NCBI GenBank assembly: GCA_022510725.1
Contig: JAFLSW010000001.1
Location: 294,150-358,149 of the forward strand
Source of the DNA: Lachnospiraceae bacterium
GTDB lineage: Bacteria; Bacillota; Clostridia; Lachnospirales; Lachnospiraceae
Direction: 5' to 3'
Length of the DNA: 64,000 nucleotides
Shown: positions 39,885 through 49,620 of the stretch, piece after piece
How the letters are laid out: every line of letters starts with the position of its first letter
Numbering within the stretch: the stretch's first letter is position 1
The notes under the pieces: model-generated
The model's input: the letters and a program-made list of their open reading frames with translations, nothing else
What the model was told of the DNA's origin: nothing
Database searches by the model: none
Program-made: the position numbers and the translations under genes

Positions 39885-41315
39885 ATGATAAAGAGAATTT
39901 ATGCGGTTTTGCTTATTATGCTTATGACCCTATGGGCTGCTTCCATGGGGACGGCGGAAGGCAGGGCAAGAGAAACGGACGGTTTATTTGACCGAAGAGA
40001 AAATATCGTGATCTGGTATACGGATGATGCTTTAAGTGACTATCTGGCGGCAGAAGCACTGCACTATTATGAGGAAAATAATGTGCGTGTGACTCCTGTG
40101 CTGGTATCCGGACTCCAGTATCTGGAGCAGATCCATGATGCACAGCTTATGGGCGAAGGGGCACCGGATCTGTACATTGTCAGCAACGATGTGTTGGAAA
40201 AAGCATATTTATCCGGCCTGGCAGCAGAGATTGAAGATCCTGAGGGCTTGGTAAACGAAAGCCATTTTTCAACTGTGGCTTTGGAGGCCGAAACATATCA
40301 GGGGAAACTGCTGGGTTATCCTCTGTATTTTGAAACTTCGGTTTTTCTTTATAATGAAACCTATTTAACGGCTATGGCGCAAAAGGCCATTGAGGCGGAG
40401 CGCAATGCTGCGGAAGGAGAAGCTGCCATGGAAATGGTAGAGGCAGCCCAGTCCGATGAGGAACTGGAAGCATTGGCAGCAAGTGCCGCCGCAGAAGGTG
40501 CCGGAGCGGCAATCACACCGGAAGAGATTGCAGCAAAGAAACGGGAACTGTTACCGACTACCATGGAGGGTATCCTGAATTTTGCAGCTGAATATGATGC
40601 GTCGGAAACGGGAGAAGCCGTATTTAAGTGGGATGTGTCGGATATCTTTTATAATTATTTCATCGTAGGGGACAGCATCAGCGTAGGTGGTCAAAACGGA
40701 GACGATCCTGCACAGATCGATATCTGCAATCCTTCTTCCATAGAATGCATGACCTTGTATCAGCAGTTGAATCAGTTCTTTTCCATTGATACCAAGGCAG
40801 TTACCTATGACTCTGTTTTGGCGGAATTTATGGAAGGAAAAATCGTGTTTACCGTTGCTACCACAGATGCCATTGAAAAACTGGAAAAGGCTAAACAGGA
40901 CGGAAGTTTTGTTTATGATTATGCCGTAGCGCCCATACCTGAGGTAAGTGATGTGCTGGCATCCAAAAGTTTGTCTGTGACCAATGGCGTGGTCATAAAC
41001 GGATTGAGCGAAAAGCAGGAATTGGCCAACTCTTTTGCCACCTATCTTTTAGAAAATCAGACGGTGGATTTTTATACTACCACGGGGAAGATTCCCTCCA
41101 GGCAGGACATCACTTATGAAAATCCGGCAGTTACGGCTGCGGTTACGGAATATGCCAATTCCGTTCCCATACCCAAGATGATGCAGACTGCTCATTTTTG
41201 GGCACAGCTTGAAATTGCCTTTACCAAGATATGGACCGGCTCCGATGTAACGGAAACGCTGACACAGCTGCAACAGGGCTTTTTACAGCAGCCTTTGGGA
41301 AATTCATTTGAATAA
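39885..41315 (+). CDS. Extracellular solute-binding protein (sugar ABC-type)
   Basis: Signal peptide, IVIWYTDDALSDYLAAEAL, SBP fold motifs; no ABC permease alongside. Confidence 0.8.
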   Translation: MIKRIYAVLLIMLMTLWAASMGTAEGRARETDGLFDRRENIVIWYTDDALSDYLAAEALHYYEENNVRVTPVLVSGLQYLEQIHDAQLMGEGAPDLYIVSNDVLEKAYLSGLAAEIEDPEGLVNESHFSTVALEAETYQGKLLGYPLYFETSVFLYNETYLTAMAQKAIEAERNAAEGEAAMEMVEAAQSDEELEALAASAAAEGAGAAITPEEIAAKKRELLPTTMEGILNFAAEYDASETGEAVFKWDVSDIFYNYFIVGDSISVGGQNGDDPAQIDICNPSSIECMTLYQQLNQFFSIDTKAVTYDSVLAEFMEGKIVFTVATTDAIEKLEKAKQDGSFVYDYAVAPIPEVSDVLASKSLSVTNGVVINGLSEKQELANSFATYLLENQTVDFYTTTGKIPSRQDITYENPAVTAAVTEYANSVPIPKMMQTAHFWAQLEIAFTKIWTGSDVTETLTQLQQGFLQQPLGNSFE

Positions 41316-41367
41316 GCATAGCCGGGCATGGGTACAATAATCCAAAGACGATTTGGAGGAATGATTC

Positions 41368-41799
41368 ATGCTCGGTTTTTTTATTGCAATTTTATCCGGT
41401 GCCCTGATGAGCATTCAGGGTGTATTTAATACGGAGGTAACCAAAAACTCTTCCCTTTGGAGTGCCAATGCCTTTGTACAGCTGACCGCCTTTTTGGTCT
41501 GCATGGGAGCCTGGCTGATCACGGACAGGAGCAGCTTTTCCAATGTGATCAAAATGGAACCCAAATTCATGCTTCTTGGCGGTGTCATAGGCGCTTTTAT
41601 TACCTATACGGTCATTGTCAGTATTGACAACTTAGGGCCGGCAAAGGCAGCGATGTTTATCGTCATTGCCCAGTTGATCGTTTCCTATGTCATTGAACTT
41701 TTGGGCATCTGGGGAATGGAAAAGCAGCCTTTGACCTTTAAAAAAGTGGCGGGAATGTTGGTGGCCATTGCAGGAATCGTACTCTTTAAGTGGGAATAA
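41368..41799 (+). CDS. DMT family transporter, half-size (YdcZ/DUF606-like)
   Basis: GFFIAILSGALMSIQGVFNTEVTKNSSLWSANAFVQ. Confidence 0.85.
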   Translation: MLGFFIAILSGALMSIQGVFNTEVTKNSSLWSANAFVQLTAFLVCMGAWLITDRSSFSNVIKMEPKFMLLGGVIGAFITYTVIVSIDNLGPAKAAMFIVIAQLIVSYVIELLGIWGMEKQPLTFKKVAGMLVAIAGIVLFKWE

Positions 41800-41888
41800 C
41801 GAAAATCTTCTTGATAAGTCGGGTTTTTTGGAATACAATATAGCTACATCAGTATAGGTGGACCTTCTTTTGATTTAGGAGGTCTGGT

Positions 41889-42557
41889 ATGATCAAAAAG
41901 AATCATGTTGCAAGATACAAAAATCAAAACGGCGGCATCTTAAGCAGAATGCTTTTGGTGCTGCTGTTATTCGGCTTGTTTGGATGTGGCAGGCAGGAAA
42001 ACTTTCAGGTTGCTTTAGAGAGCGGGGCGTCTGACTCTTATTCCGCGTTAGATCAAGGCGACAATATGTCAAAGGAGACGGAAGAGCCCCAAAATGAGGA
42101 GGCTCAAAATGAGGACCAGGTCATATATGTCCATGTCTGCGGTGCTGTTAAGAAAGAGGGAGTATATTCCTGCAAAAAGGGCGACAGAGTGTTCCAGCTC
42201 ATTGAAGCCGCAGGAGGATTGGAAGAGGATGCCTGTCCGGAAGCGTTAAATCAGGCTCAGAAAGTAGAAGACGGCACCAGGATCTATGTCCCCACTGTAG
42301 AAGAATGGGAGCAGATGGGAAAGCAGGATCTGATGCAGAGCAAAGATCAGGCAGGGGATGGCCGTATCAATATCAATCTGGCAGATGAAAGCCAGCTGTG
42401 TACGCTGCCCGGCATCGGTGCCTCCAAGGCCCGGGCGATTCTTTCTTACAGGGAAGAGCATGGCTTCTTTAACAGTATAGAGGAGATTCAATCCGTTTCC
42501 GGTATCGGAAGCGGCATTTATGAAAAGATAAAGGATTCGATCAAAGTAGATGAATAA
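41889..42557 (+). CDS. comEA: ComEA family DNA-binding competence protein
   Basis: SLBB domain (VHVCGAVKKEGVY) plus helix-hairpin-helix (INLADESQLCTLPGIGASKARAILSYREEHG). Confidence 0.92.
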   Translation: MIKKNHVARYKNQNGGILSRMLLVLLLFGLFGCGRQENFQVALESGASDSYSALDQGDNMSKETEEPQNEEAQNEDQVIYVHVCGAVKKEGVYSCKKGDRVFQLIEAAGGLEEDACPEALNQAQKVEDGTRIYVPTVEEWEQMGKQDLMQSKDQAGDGRININLADESQLCTLPGIGASKARAILSYREEHGFFNSIEEIQSVSGIGSGIYEKIKDSIKVDE

Positions 42558-42565
42558 AATTTTGG

Positions 42566-43267
42566 ATGGAGAGAAAGATGAGTAAAAGGGTATTGGTTGT
42601 GGATGATGAAAAACTGATCGTAAAAGGCATCCGATTCAGTTTGGAGCAGGACGGTATGGAAGTAGTCTGCGCATATGATGGGGAAGAAGCGCTGCAGGCT
42701 GCCAGAGAACAGAAATTTGATATCGTACTGTTGGATGTGATGCTGCCCGGTCTTTCCGGCTTTGAGGTATGCCAACAGATCCGGGAGTTTTCGGATGTGC
42801 CCGTAGTCATGCTGACAGCCAAGGGAGAAGATATGGATAAGATCTTAGGATTAGAGTACGGGGCAGATGACTATATTACCAAGCCCTTTAATATCCTGGA
42901 GGTAAAAGCAAGGATCAAAGCCATTATGAGAAGGACGGCTGCAAAGGAAGCGGCCAAACCCGATGCACCGGGGCTGTTGGTTCACGGAGATATGAAGATC
43001 GACAGAGAAGGCAGAAGGGTTTATATTGAGGAAAAAGAAATCAACCTGACAGCCAAGGAATTTGATGTATTGGAACTTTTGGTATTGAACCCCAACAAAG
43101 TATACAGCAGGGAAAAGCTGTTAGGCATGGTATGGGGCGCTGATTATCCCGGGGATGTGCGTACTGTGGATGTACACATCAGAAGACTGCGGGAAAAAAT
43201 TGAAAAAAATCCCAGTGAGCCAAGGTATGTGCATACCAAATGGGGCGTTGGCTATTACTTTAAATAA
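42566..43267 (+). CDS. OmpR/PhoB family response regulator (start ATG 42578)
   Basis: VLVVDDEKLIVKGIRFSLEQDGMEV; winged-helix C-terminus. Confidence 0.95.
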   Translation: MERKMSKRVLVVDDEKLIVKGIRFSLEQDGMEVVCAYDGEEALQAAREQKFDIVLLDVMLPGLSGFEVCQQIREFSDVPVVMLTAKGEDMDKILGLEYGADDYITKPFNILEVKARIKAIMRRTAAKEAAKPDAPGLLVHGDMKIDREGRRVYIEEKEINLTAKEFDVLELLVLNPNKVYSREKLLGMVWGADYPGDVRTVDVHIRRLREKIEKNPSEPRYVHTKWGVGYYFK

Positions 43268-43278
43268 AGGGAGTTCTT

Positions 43279-44781
43279 GTGAAGTCGGAAATCAGATCCA
43301 TCTTAAAAAAAATCTTATCATATCTGCAGTTTGCGAAAAGCCTGCGTTTCCGCATCATTGTTATCATTGTTCTGGTAAGCTATATTCCTACCATGCTGAT
43401 GCGTTATGGAATCCTACAAAACTATGAGGAAAGGGCTGTATCTCTGCGCACTTCCGAGATACAAAACCAGTCTACCATACTGGCCAATCATCTTGTTGCC
43501 AATAACTATATGCAGGATGCCTCATCGGAGACCATCAATGCGGAGCTTTTACAACTTTCCAATCTATATGATGGGCGAGTGCTTGTCATTGACCAAAATT
43601 TCAATGTGATCAGGGATACATACAGCATCAGCAGCGGAAAGACCATGATTTCCGAGGAGGTCATCCGCTGTTTTAAAGGGGAGAGTATCAGCAATTACGA
43701 TCGTACCAATCGTTTTATTGAAATGACCATTCCCATTACTACATCTGTGGAGGAAGAGACCAATGTGCCGCAGCCCGGCCAGCTTCAAAACAGCACGCGG
43801 ATCATCGGTGTTATGCTGATCAGCGCTTCCACAGATAATATTGCTGCAAACATGGAGCTTTTGGATGGCAGAGCCATGATATTGCAATGGCTGATCATGG
43901 TATTGGTCATTGTGCTTTCTTTTATCATAGCAAGACTTTTGGTAAAGCCCTTGGAGCAGGTTACGGCAGCCATCAGCGATATTAAAGAAGGCTTTGGTAC
44001 AGAAGAAATAAGCGTTCAGGGCTGCCTGGAAACAGAGCAGATCGTAACCGCATTTAATGAAGTGGCAGGGCGGATGCGAGTCTTGGATACATCCAGAGAG
44101 GAGTTTGTATCAAATGTCTCCCATGAGTTAAAAACACCTATTACTTCCATGAAGGTGCTGGCAGATTCTCTCATTGCCCAAAAGGATGTGCCCATAGAGC
44201 TGTATCAGGAATTTATGGTGGATATTGCTGACGAGATCGAGAGAGAAAACAAGATCATAAACGATCTGCTCTCTTTGGTAAAAATGGATAAGAAGTCACC
44301 GGATCTGAATATCGAGGCAGTAAGTATCAACCAGCTGCTGGAACTGATCTTAAAGCGCATCAGACCTATTGCGGAACAGAAAGATATTGATGTGATCTAT
44401 GAGAGCATCAGGGATGTAACAGCAGAGGTAGATGAAGTGAAACTGACTCTGGCCTTGTCCAATCTGGTGGAAAATGCCGTTAAGTATAATTCGGAGCATG
44501 GTTATGTTAAGGTTACTTTAGATGCGGATCATCAGTTTTTTACAGTTACCATAGAGGATAATGGAATAGGCATTCCGGAGGATGCCAAGGAACATATCTT
44601 TGAGCGTTTCTATCGGGTGGACAAATCCCATTCCCAGCAGATCGGCGGAAACGGCCTGGGTCTTTCCATTACCAGAAGTGCCATTTTGGTACACAGAGGT
44701 GCCATCCGGGTGGAGAGCGAAGAAGGAAAAGGAACTACTTTCTTTGTCAGAATTCCCCTTACCTATGTAACCAAATCATAA
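43279..44781 (+). CDS. Sensor histidine kinase (HAMP, HisKA)
   Basis: FVSNVSHELKTPITSMKVLADSL, IEDNGIGIPEDAKEHIFERFYRVDKSHS. Confidence 0.95.
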   Translation: MKSEIRSILKKILSYLQFAKSLRFRIIVIIVLVSYIPTMLMRYGILQNYEERAVSLRTSEIQNQSTILANHLVANNYMQDASSETINAELLQLSNLYDGRVLVIDQNFNVIRDTYSISSGKTMISEEVIRCFKGESISNYDRTNRFIEMTIPITTSVEEETNVPQPGQLQNSTRIIGVMLISASTDNIAANMELLDGRAMILQWLIMVLVIVLSFIIARLLVKPLEQVTAAISDIKEGFGTEEISVQGCLETEQIVTAFNEVAGRMRVLDTSREEFVSNVSHELKTPITSMKVLADSLIAQKDVPIELYQEFMVDIADEIERENKIINDLLSLVKMDKKSPDLNIEAVSINQLLELILKRIRPIAEQKDIDVIYESIRDVTAEVDEVKLTLALSNLVENAVKYNSEHGYVKVTLDADHQFFTVTIEDNGIGIPEDAKEHIFERFYRVDKSHSQQIGGNGLGLSITRSAILVHRGAIRVESEEGKGTTFFVRIPLTYVTKS

Positions 44782-44792
44782 GAGGAGAGCTT

Positions 44793-45710
44793 ATGAAAAA
44801 GAGGATCATTTTTCTTTGCTGCCTGATGCTGCTTTTGTTGGCAGGCTGCAGTAGCACGGAAGCGGATAATGAAAATGAATATATGGTTTATTATGTGAAT
44901 AAGCAGGAAACACGCATAGCCGGAGAAGTCAGGGAACTTTCCGGAGATTCGGATAAAGAGCTTTTGTTACAGATGTTTTCTGCTTTAAAAGGGGAGCCGG
45001 AAGATCAGTCTTATAAAAGTGCTATTCCCGAGGGCATAACATTAAGGTCTTATTCTTTCTCCGATGACTCTTTAACATTGAACTTCAGCACAGAATACAA
45101 TCAGATGTCTCCTACCCTGGAGGTGCTGTCACGGGCTGCCATCGTAAGGACTGTTTGTCAGGTAAACGGAGTCAGCTATGTGTCCTTTCTGGTAGAAGGA
45201 CAGGCTTTGGTCAATGTCAGCGGCATGCCGGTAGGATTTATGACAGCAGATCAGTTTCTGGACAATGCGGGAAATGAGATCAATACTTATGAGAAAGCAA
45301 GTCTGACCTTGTATTTTGCGGATATGACCGGCACCTGTCTGGAGGCTCATACGGTGGAGCGGGTATACAACAGTAATATATCCATGGACAGGCTGGTGGT
45401 GGAGGAATTGATCGCAGGCCCTGAAGAAGGCGAGGAAGGCTATCCTACCCTTTCTGATTCGGTTAAGATCATCAGCGTGATCACCAGGGATGGAACATGC
45501 TATGTCAATTTTGATGAAAGCTTCCTTACTTCTCAGGGAAATGCCACGCCGGAGGTAGTTGTTTATTCCATTGTCAACTCTCTGGTAGAGCTGCCGGCTA
45601 TCAATAAAGTACAGATTTCCATAGACGGCAATACCAATCTTGTCTATATGGAAGTGGTACCTCTTTCACAGGTGTTTGAAAGAAATCTGGAGATCATAAA
45701 TGCACAGTAA
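44793..45710 (+). CDS. GerMN domain lipoprotein
   Basis: Lipobox LLLAGCSS; two GerMN-like repeats. Confidence 0.85.
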   Translation: MKKRIIFLCCLMLLLLAGCSSTEADNENEYMVYYVNKQETRIAGEVRELSGDSDKELLLQMFSALKGEPEDQSYKSAIPEGITLRSYSFSDDSLTLNFSTEYNQMSPTLEVLSRAAIVRTVCQVNGVSYVSFLVEGQALVNVSGMPVGFMTADQFLDNAGNEINTYEKASLTLYFADMTGTCLEAHTVERVYNSNISMDRLVVEELIAGPEEGEEGYPTLSDSVKIISVITRDGTCYVNFDESFLTSQGNATPEVVVYSIVNSLVELPAINKVQISIDGNTNLVYMEVVPLSQVFERNLEIINAQ

Positions 45711-45718
45711 GGAGTGCC

Positions 45719-47929
45719 ATGAGAAGACCTTTATGCCTCTTGTGTCTTTTCTATGTGATGACCATAGTCCTTGTTATGTGTCTGTGGAAAGGCGAAGGGA
45801 AGGAGCCTGTACTGCCAAAAGAAGGGGAGAGTCTTATTTTGGAAGGAAGGCTTTATCAGATCAAGACTGCCAATACTACAGTCTCTCTTTATCTGGAAAG
45901 CGGTTCTGACAAGATAGTCTGTTATCTGAAAAAAGAAGGAGATTGGCAGGAGCAGGCAGAACAGATAAAAATAGGCAGTCTTTTAAAAGTAAAAGGCGTC
46001 TGTCGACACTTTGAATCTGCACACAACGACGGTCAATTTGATCAGGCCGCTTATTATCGGGCACAGGGAATTGATCTTGCCCTATCCGGTTGTACGGTCA
46101 TAAGCAATAGCCGGGAATTTGATCCTCTGGGGCAGGGGCTGTATTCTGTCAGACAGGCGTTATCGGATATTCTTTCGCAAAATCTTCCTGCTCGCTATGC
46201 AGGCGTGATGCGTGCGATGCTTCTGGGAGAAAGAGAAGCTTTGGATGAAGATGTGGAAGCTTTATTCCAAAGAAACGGCATTTTCCATGTTCTTGCCATA
46301 TCGGCGTTACATATCTCCTTTCTGGGTATGGGCATGTTTTCACTGCTCAAAAAAATACGGATCCCTCACTGTGGGGCGGCGCTTCTGGCCCTCTTATTTG
46401 TCATGGCTTTCGGGAAAATGATCGGAGAAACGGCTTCTGCCCTTCGCAGCATCATGATGTTTTCGCTGCTTTTGACAGCAGGCTTGTGCAGGCGCACTTA
46501 TGATATGCTGACTGCCATTGCCGTATCTGCGGTCTGTCTTTTGACCATAAAACCGCTCTACATTACCCAAAGCGGTTTCCTGCTTTCCTTTGGAGCAGTC
46601 ATGGGCCTTGCCCTGATCCTGCCTTTCATACAGGAGCGGACAAAGCCGTCTGTCATAAAAAGAATGATTCTGCCTACTACAAAAAAGGAGCGTTTCCTTG
46701 GCTTATTAAAGGAAAAACTGGCCGCTTCCCTGGCAGCGGGCGTTTCTGTCTTTGCCGCCACCTTTCCTATTCAGCTCTATTTCTTTTATACCTATGCGCC
46801 TTATTCCATCTTGTTAAATCTGTTGATCGTGCCCTTGGTGGGAGTGCTTCTCTGGTGCGGGGCAGCAGGACTGATGCTTACCTGGGTGTTTCCTAAGGCA
46901 GGCGTTCCGGCCTTTTTGCCCTGTAAGCTCATCTTGATGATCATGGAAGGTCTGTGCCATGGAACGGATGCCCTTCCTTACAGCAATCTGATCCTGGGCA
47001 AACCGGCTTTCTGGAAGATCATCGTTTATTATGTGGTTTTGGTGTTGATGATCCTCTTTCATAAGCGCCTTAAGCTGCGGACTCTGACGATCGCATTTTT
47101 ATTTCTCCTTGGCTTTGTCAGCGTTCACCCCAGAACGGATACTGTCTGCACCATGTTGGATGTAGGCCAGGGAGAGTGCATCGTCATTGAAGAAAAAAGT
47201 GGATTGAATATCATGGTGGACGGAGGCAGCAGTGATATCTCGGAAGTGGGAAAATATCGGATGGTTCCCTATTTAAAAAGTCATGGCATATCCCGGTTGG
47301 ATTATGTATTTTTGTCTCATGGAGATTTGGACCATCTCTCCGGCATCAAAGAAATATTGGAGGATGCGGATATGGGTATAACCATAGGTTATCTGGTCAT
47401 GACCAAGTTCGCCTTAGAGGATGCGGATTATGCCTCTCTTGTCAATCTGGCCAAAAAGCAAAATGTCAGGCTCTTATATGTGACGGAAGGAGACCTGTTT
47501 GCGTTGGGAAATACTGCCTGGCGCTGCCTCTATCCCCATAGGGAAGAAAGGGGAGAAGGAAATGATCAGTCCATGGTGCTTGCTATGGAGTGCCGGGGCA
47601 CAAAAATGCTGTTTACGGGAGACTTGTCGGAAGAAAAAGAAAAGGAACTGCTTCTTACGGATGTGGATATCTTAAAGTGCGGACACCACGGCTCCAAGTA
47701 TTCCACCTCAGAGAATTTCTTAAAAAACTGCAAGCCGGAAGCGGCACTTATTTCTGCAGGCAGGAACAATACTTACGGACATCCGCATCAGGAAACCCTA
47801 AAGCGTCTTACAAATGCCGGCAGCAAAGTTTATGCTACCAATGAGGGCGGAGCCATCACCATCCGTTTTGGGAAGGGAAAATATAGTATTTTGACTTATG
47901 GGAAAATGTGCTATAATGAGCCCAAGTGA
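45719..47929 (+). CDS. comEC: DNA internalization competence protein ComEC/Rec2
   Basis: Competence domain (HVLAISALHISFLGMG) plus metallo-beta-lactamase domain (DVGQGECIVIE...SHGDLDHLSGI). Confidence 0.95.
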   Translation: MRRPLCLLCLFYVMTIVLVMCLWKGEGKEPVLPKEGESLILEGRLYQIKTANTTVSLYLESGSDKIVCYLKKEGDWQEQAEQIKIGSLLKVKGVCRHFESAHNDGQFDQAAYYRAQGIDLALSGCTVISNSREFDPLGQGLYSVRQALSDILSQNLPARYAGVMRAMLLGEREALDEDVEALFQRNGIFHVLAISALHISFLGMGMFSLLKKIRIPHCGAALLALLFVMAFGKMIGETASALRSIMMFSLLLTAGLCRRTYDMLTAIAVSAVCLLTIKPLYITQSGFLLSFGAVMGLALILPFIQERTKPSVIKRMILPTTKKERFLGLLKEKLAASLAAGVSVFAATFPIQLYFFYTYAPYSILLNLLIVPLVGVLLWCGAAGLMLTWVFPKAGVPAFLPCKLILMIMEGLCHGTDALPYSNLILGKPAFWKIIVYYVVLVLMILFHKRLKLRTLTIAFLFLLGFVSVHPRTDTVCTMLDVGQGECIVIEEKSGLNIMVDGGSSDISEVGKYRMVPYLKSHGISRLDYVFLSHGDLDHLSGIKEILEDADMGITIGYLVMTKFALEDADYASLVNLAKKQNVRLLYVTEGDLFALGNTAWRCLYPHREERGEGNDQSMVLAMECRGTKMLFTGDLSEEKEKELLLTDVDILKCGHHGSKYSTSENFLKNCKPEAALISAGRNNTYGHPHQETLKRLTNAGSKVYATNEGGAITIRFGKGKYSILTYGKMCYNEPK

Positions 47930-47966
47930 TGAGTTGTGCCAAAGCGCTGTAAAGGCCGGAGGATTT

Positions 47967-48950
47967 ATGAAGCGGATCAACGAAGATATCAAAACAGGGA
48001 ATTTCAGCCGGATCTATCTGCTTACGGGAACGGAAGACTATTTGCGGAACCAGTATCAAAAACGGTTACAGACTGCCCTTTTGGGGGACGGTGACAAGAT
48101 GAATCTTTCCGTTTTTGAGGGGAAGGATATTTCCCTTAAACAGGTTGTGGAACTGGCAGAAACGCTCCCCTTCTTTGCAGACCGCCGGGTTATCGTCATA
48201 GAAAACAGCGGCCTGTTAAAAAGCGGCGGTGATATGCTGGCGGATTATCTGAAGGAACCTGCTTCCGCCACCTATTTTGTCTTTCATGAAAAAGAGATAG
48301 ATAAACGGAGCCGTTTATATAAGATCATCAGGGATAATGGTCATATCGGTGAGTTTAACGAACAGGATGAAACGACACTTACCAAATGGATCCGGAATAT
48401 TGTAAAGCAGGAAAGGATGGAGATCGAAGGGCCTGCGGTTGCCCTGATCTTATACAAGACCGGCACCAATATGGAACTGATCAGAAAAGAAGTGGAAAAA
48501 TGCATCTGCTATTGTCTGAATAAGGGAAAGATCACAACAGCAGATGTGGAGACCATTTGCACAAAGCAGATCACCAATCGTATCTTTGAAATGATCAATC
48601 ATATTGCGGCAGGCAGACAGGAAGCCGCCCTTAAGATATACTATGACCTGCTTTCCCTAAAAGAGCCGCCCATGAAGATCTTAAGCCTGATTTCCAGGCA
48701 GTTTCATCTGCTCTTACAGACAAAACTGCTTAGGGAAAAAGGATATGATAAGCGGATCATCAGTGAAAAAATAGGAGTCGCTCCCTTTATTGCCGGAAAA
48801 TATATGGAGCAGGCAGCCAGATTCCAAAAGCAGGTGTTAAGAAACGCTTTGGAAGACTGCGTGAAGGCGGAAGAGGATGTGAAGACCGGAAAAATGGCAG
48901 ATGTCATGAGTGTGGAACTTTTAATGATCAAATGCAGCAGTGCAAGATAA
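47967..48950 (+). CDS. holA: DNA polymerase III subunit delta
   Basis: IYLLTGTEDYLRNQYQKRL; classical position after comEC; GGAGG RBS before ATG 47967. Confidence 0.92.
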   Translation: MKRINEDIKTGNFSRIYLLTGTEDYLRNQYQKRLQTALLGDGDKMNLSVFEGKDISLKQVVELAETLPFFADRRVIVIENSGLLKSGGDMLADYLKEPASATYFVFHEKEIDKRSRLYKIIRDNGHIGEFNEQDETTLTKWIRNIVKQERMEIEGPAVALILYKTGTNMELIRKEVEKCICYCLNKGKITTADVETICTKQITNRIFEMINHIAAGRQEAALKIYYDLLSLKEPPMKILSLISRQFHLLLQTKLLREKGYDKRIISEKIGVAPFIAGKYMEQAARFQKQVLRNALEDCVKAEEDVKTGKMADVMSVELLMIKCSSAR

Positions 48951-48986
48951 TGTGCTGCAATCAATAATAAGAGAGGAAGAGAAAAG

Positions 48987-49478
48987 ATGCTTGCTTGGAT
49001 TATCATCTTCTTTGTGATCGTTTATGTCATAAAAAATAAAAAGAAAAATACAGAAAATATGAACAGACCCAACTATCCGAATAGGAATAATGTACCCCAA
49101 AACAGGCCCATTCCAAATCAACCCATACAGAACCGACCTGCACAAAATACACAGCAGAACCGACCTGCGCAGAATGCATCTGCCCAGACCTCATCTTCTA
49201 TAAATACATCCGGCGGGCAGAAGAAATCCTCCGTTACGGAATATCTGGGACAGAAAGCGGCAGAAGATCAGAGAGAACATGCCGTGGAAGCTTTTGAGCA
49301 GCAAAAGCGCATGCAGAAAAAATACGGCAGCATGCCCGTAGCCGGCAGATATATTTTGGGCGATCCCGTGCCCAAATCATGTCAGCTGGTATATTGTAGC
49401 TATTGCGGTGTGGAAAATATCGTCAAGATGGGATATCGCGGCGGCATGACATGTTATTTCTGTCGGACCGGGTTGTGA
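48987..49478 (+). CDS. Membrane-anchored Asn/Pro/Gln-rich protein with C-terminal zinc ribbon
   Basis: N-terminal TM, NRPxQN repeats, CSYCGVEN...CYFC. Confidence 0.7.
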   Translation: MLAWIIIFFVIVYVIKNKKKNTENMNRPNYPNRNNVPQNRPIPNQPIQNRPAQNTQQNRPAQNASAQTSSSINTSGGQKKSSVTEYLGQKAAEDQREHAVEAFEQQKRMQKKYGSMPVAGRYILGDPVPKSCQLVYCSYCGVENIVKMGYRGGMTCYFCRTGL

Positions 49479-49541
49479 TAAAAGGCGGATACACAAAACC
49501 AACAAAAACCAATGAAAATCACCTTCGAGAACTAATTTCAT

Positions 49542-49611
49542 CCCTTAAAGCAAAAGCGTAAAATAAGTGATGGCAAATTGTCGCTATCAACTGTTATGCA
49601 TGCTTTAAGGG
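49542..49611 (+). ncRNA. Structured 5' leader (candidate cis-regulatory RNA) upstream of the YD/LRR-RHS operon
   Basis: 11-bp stem CCCTTAAAGCA (49542-49552)/TGCTTTAAGGG (49601-49611) enclosing GCGTAA/TTATGC and GATGGC/GCTATC stems; outer stem includes the SD AAGGGGG. Confidence 0.5.
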
Positions 49612-49620
49612 GGAAGAAAA

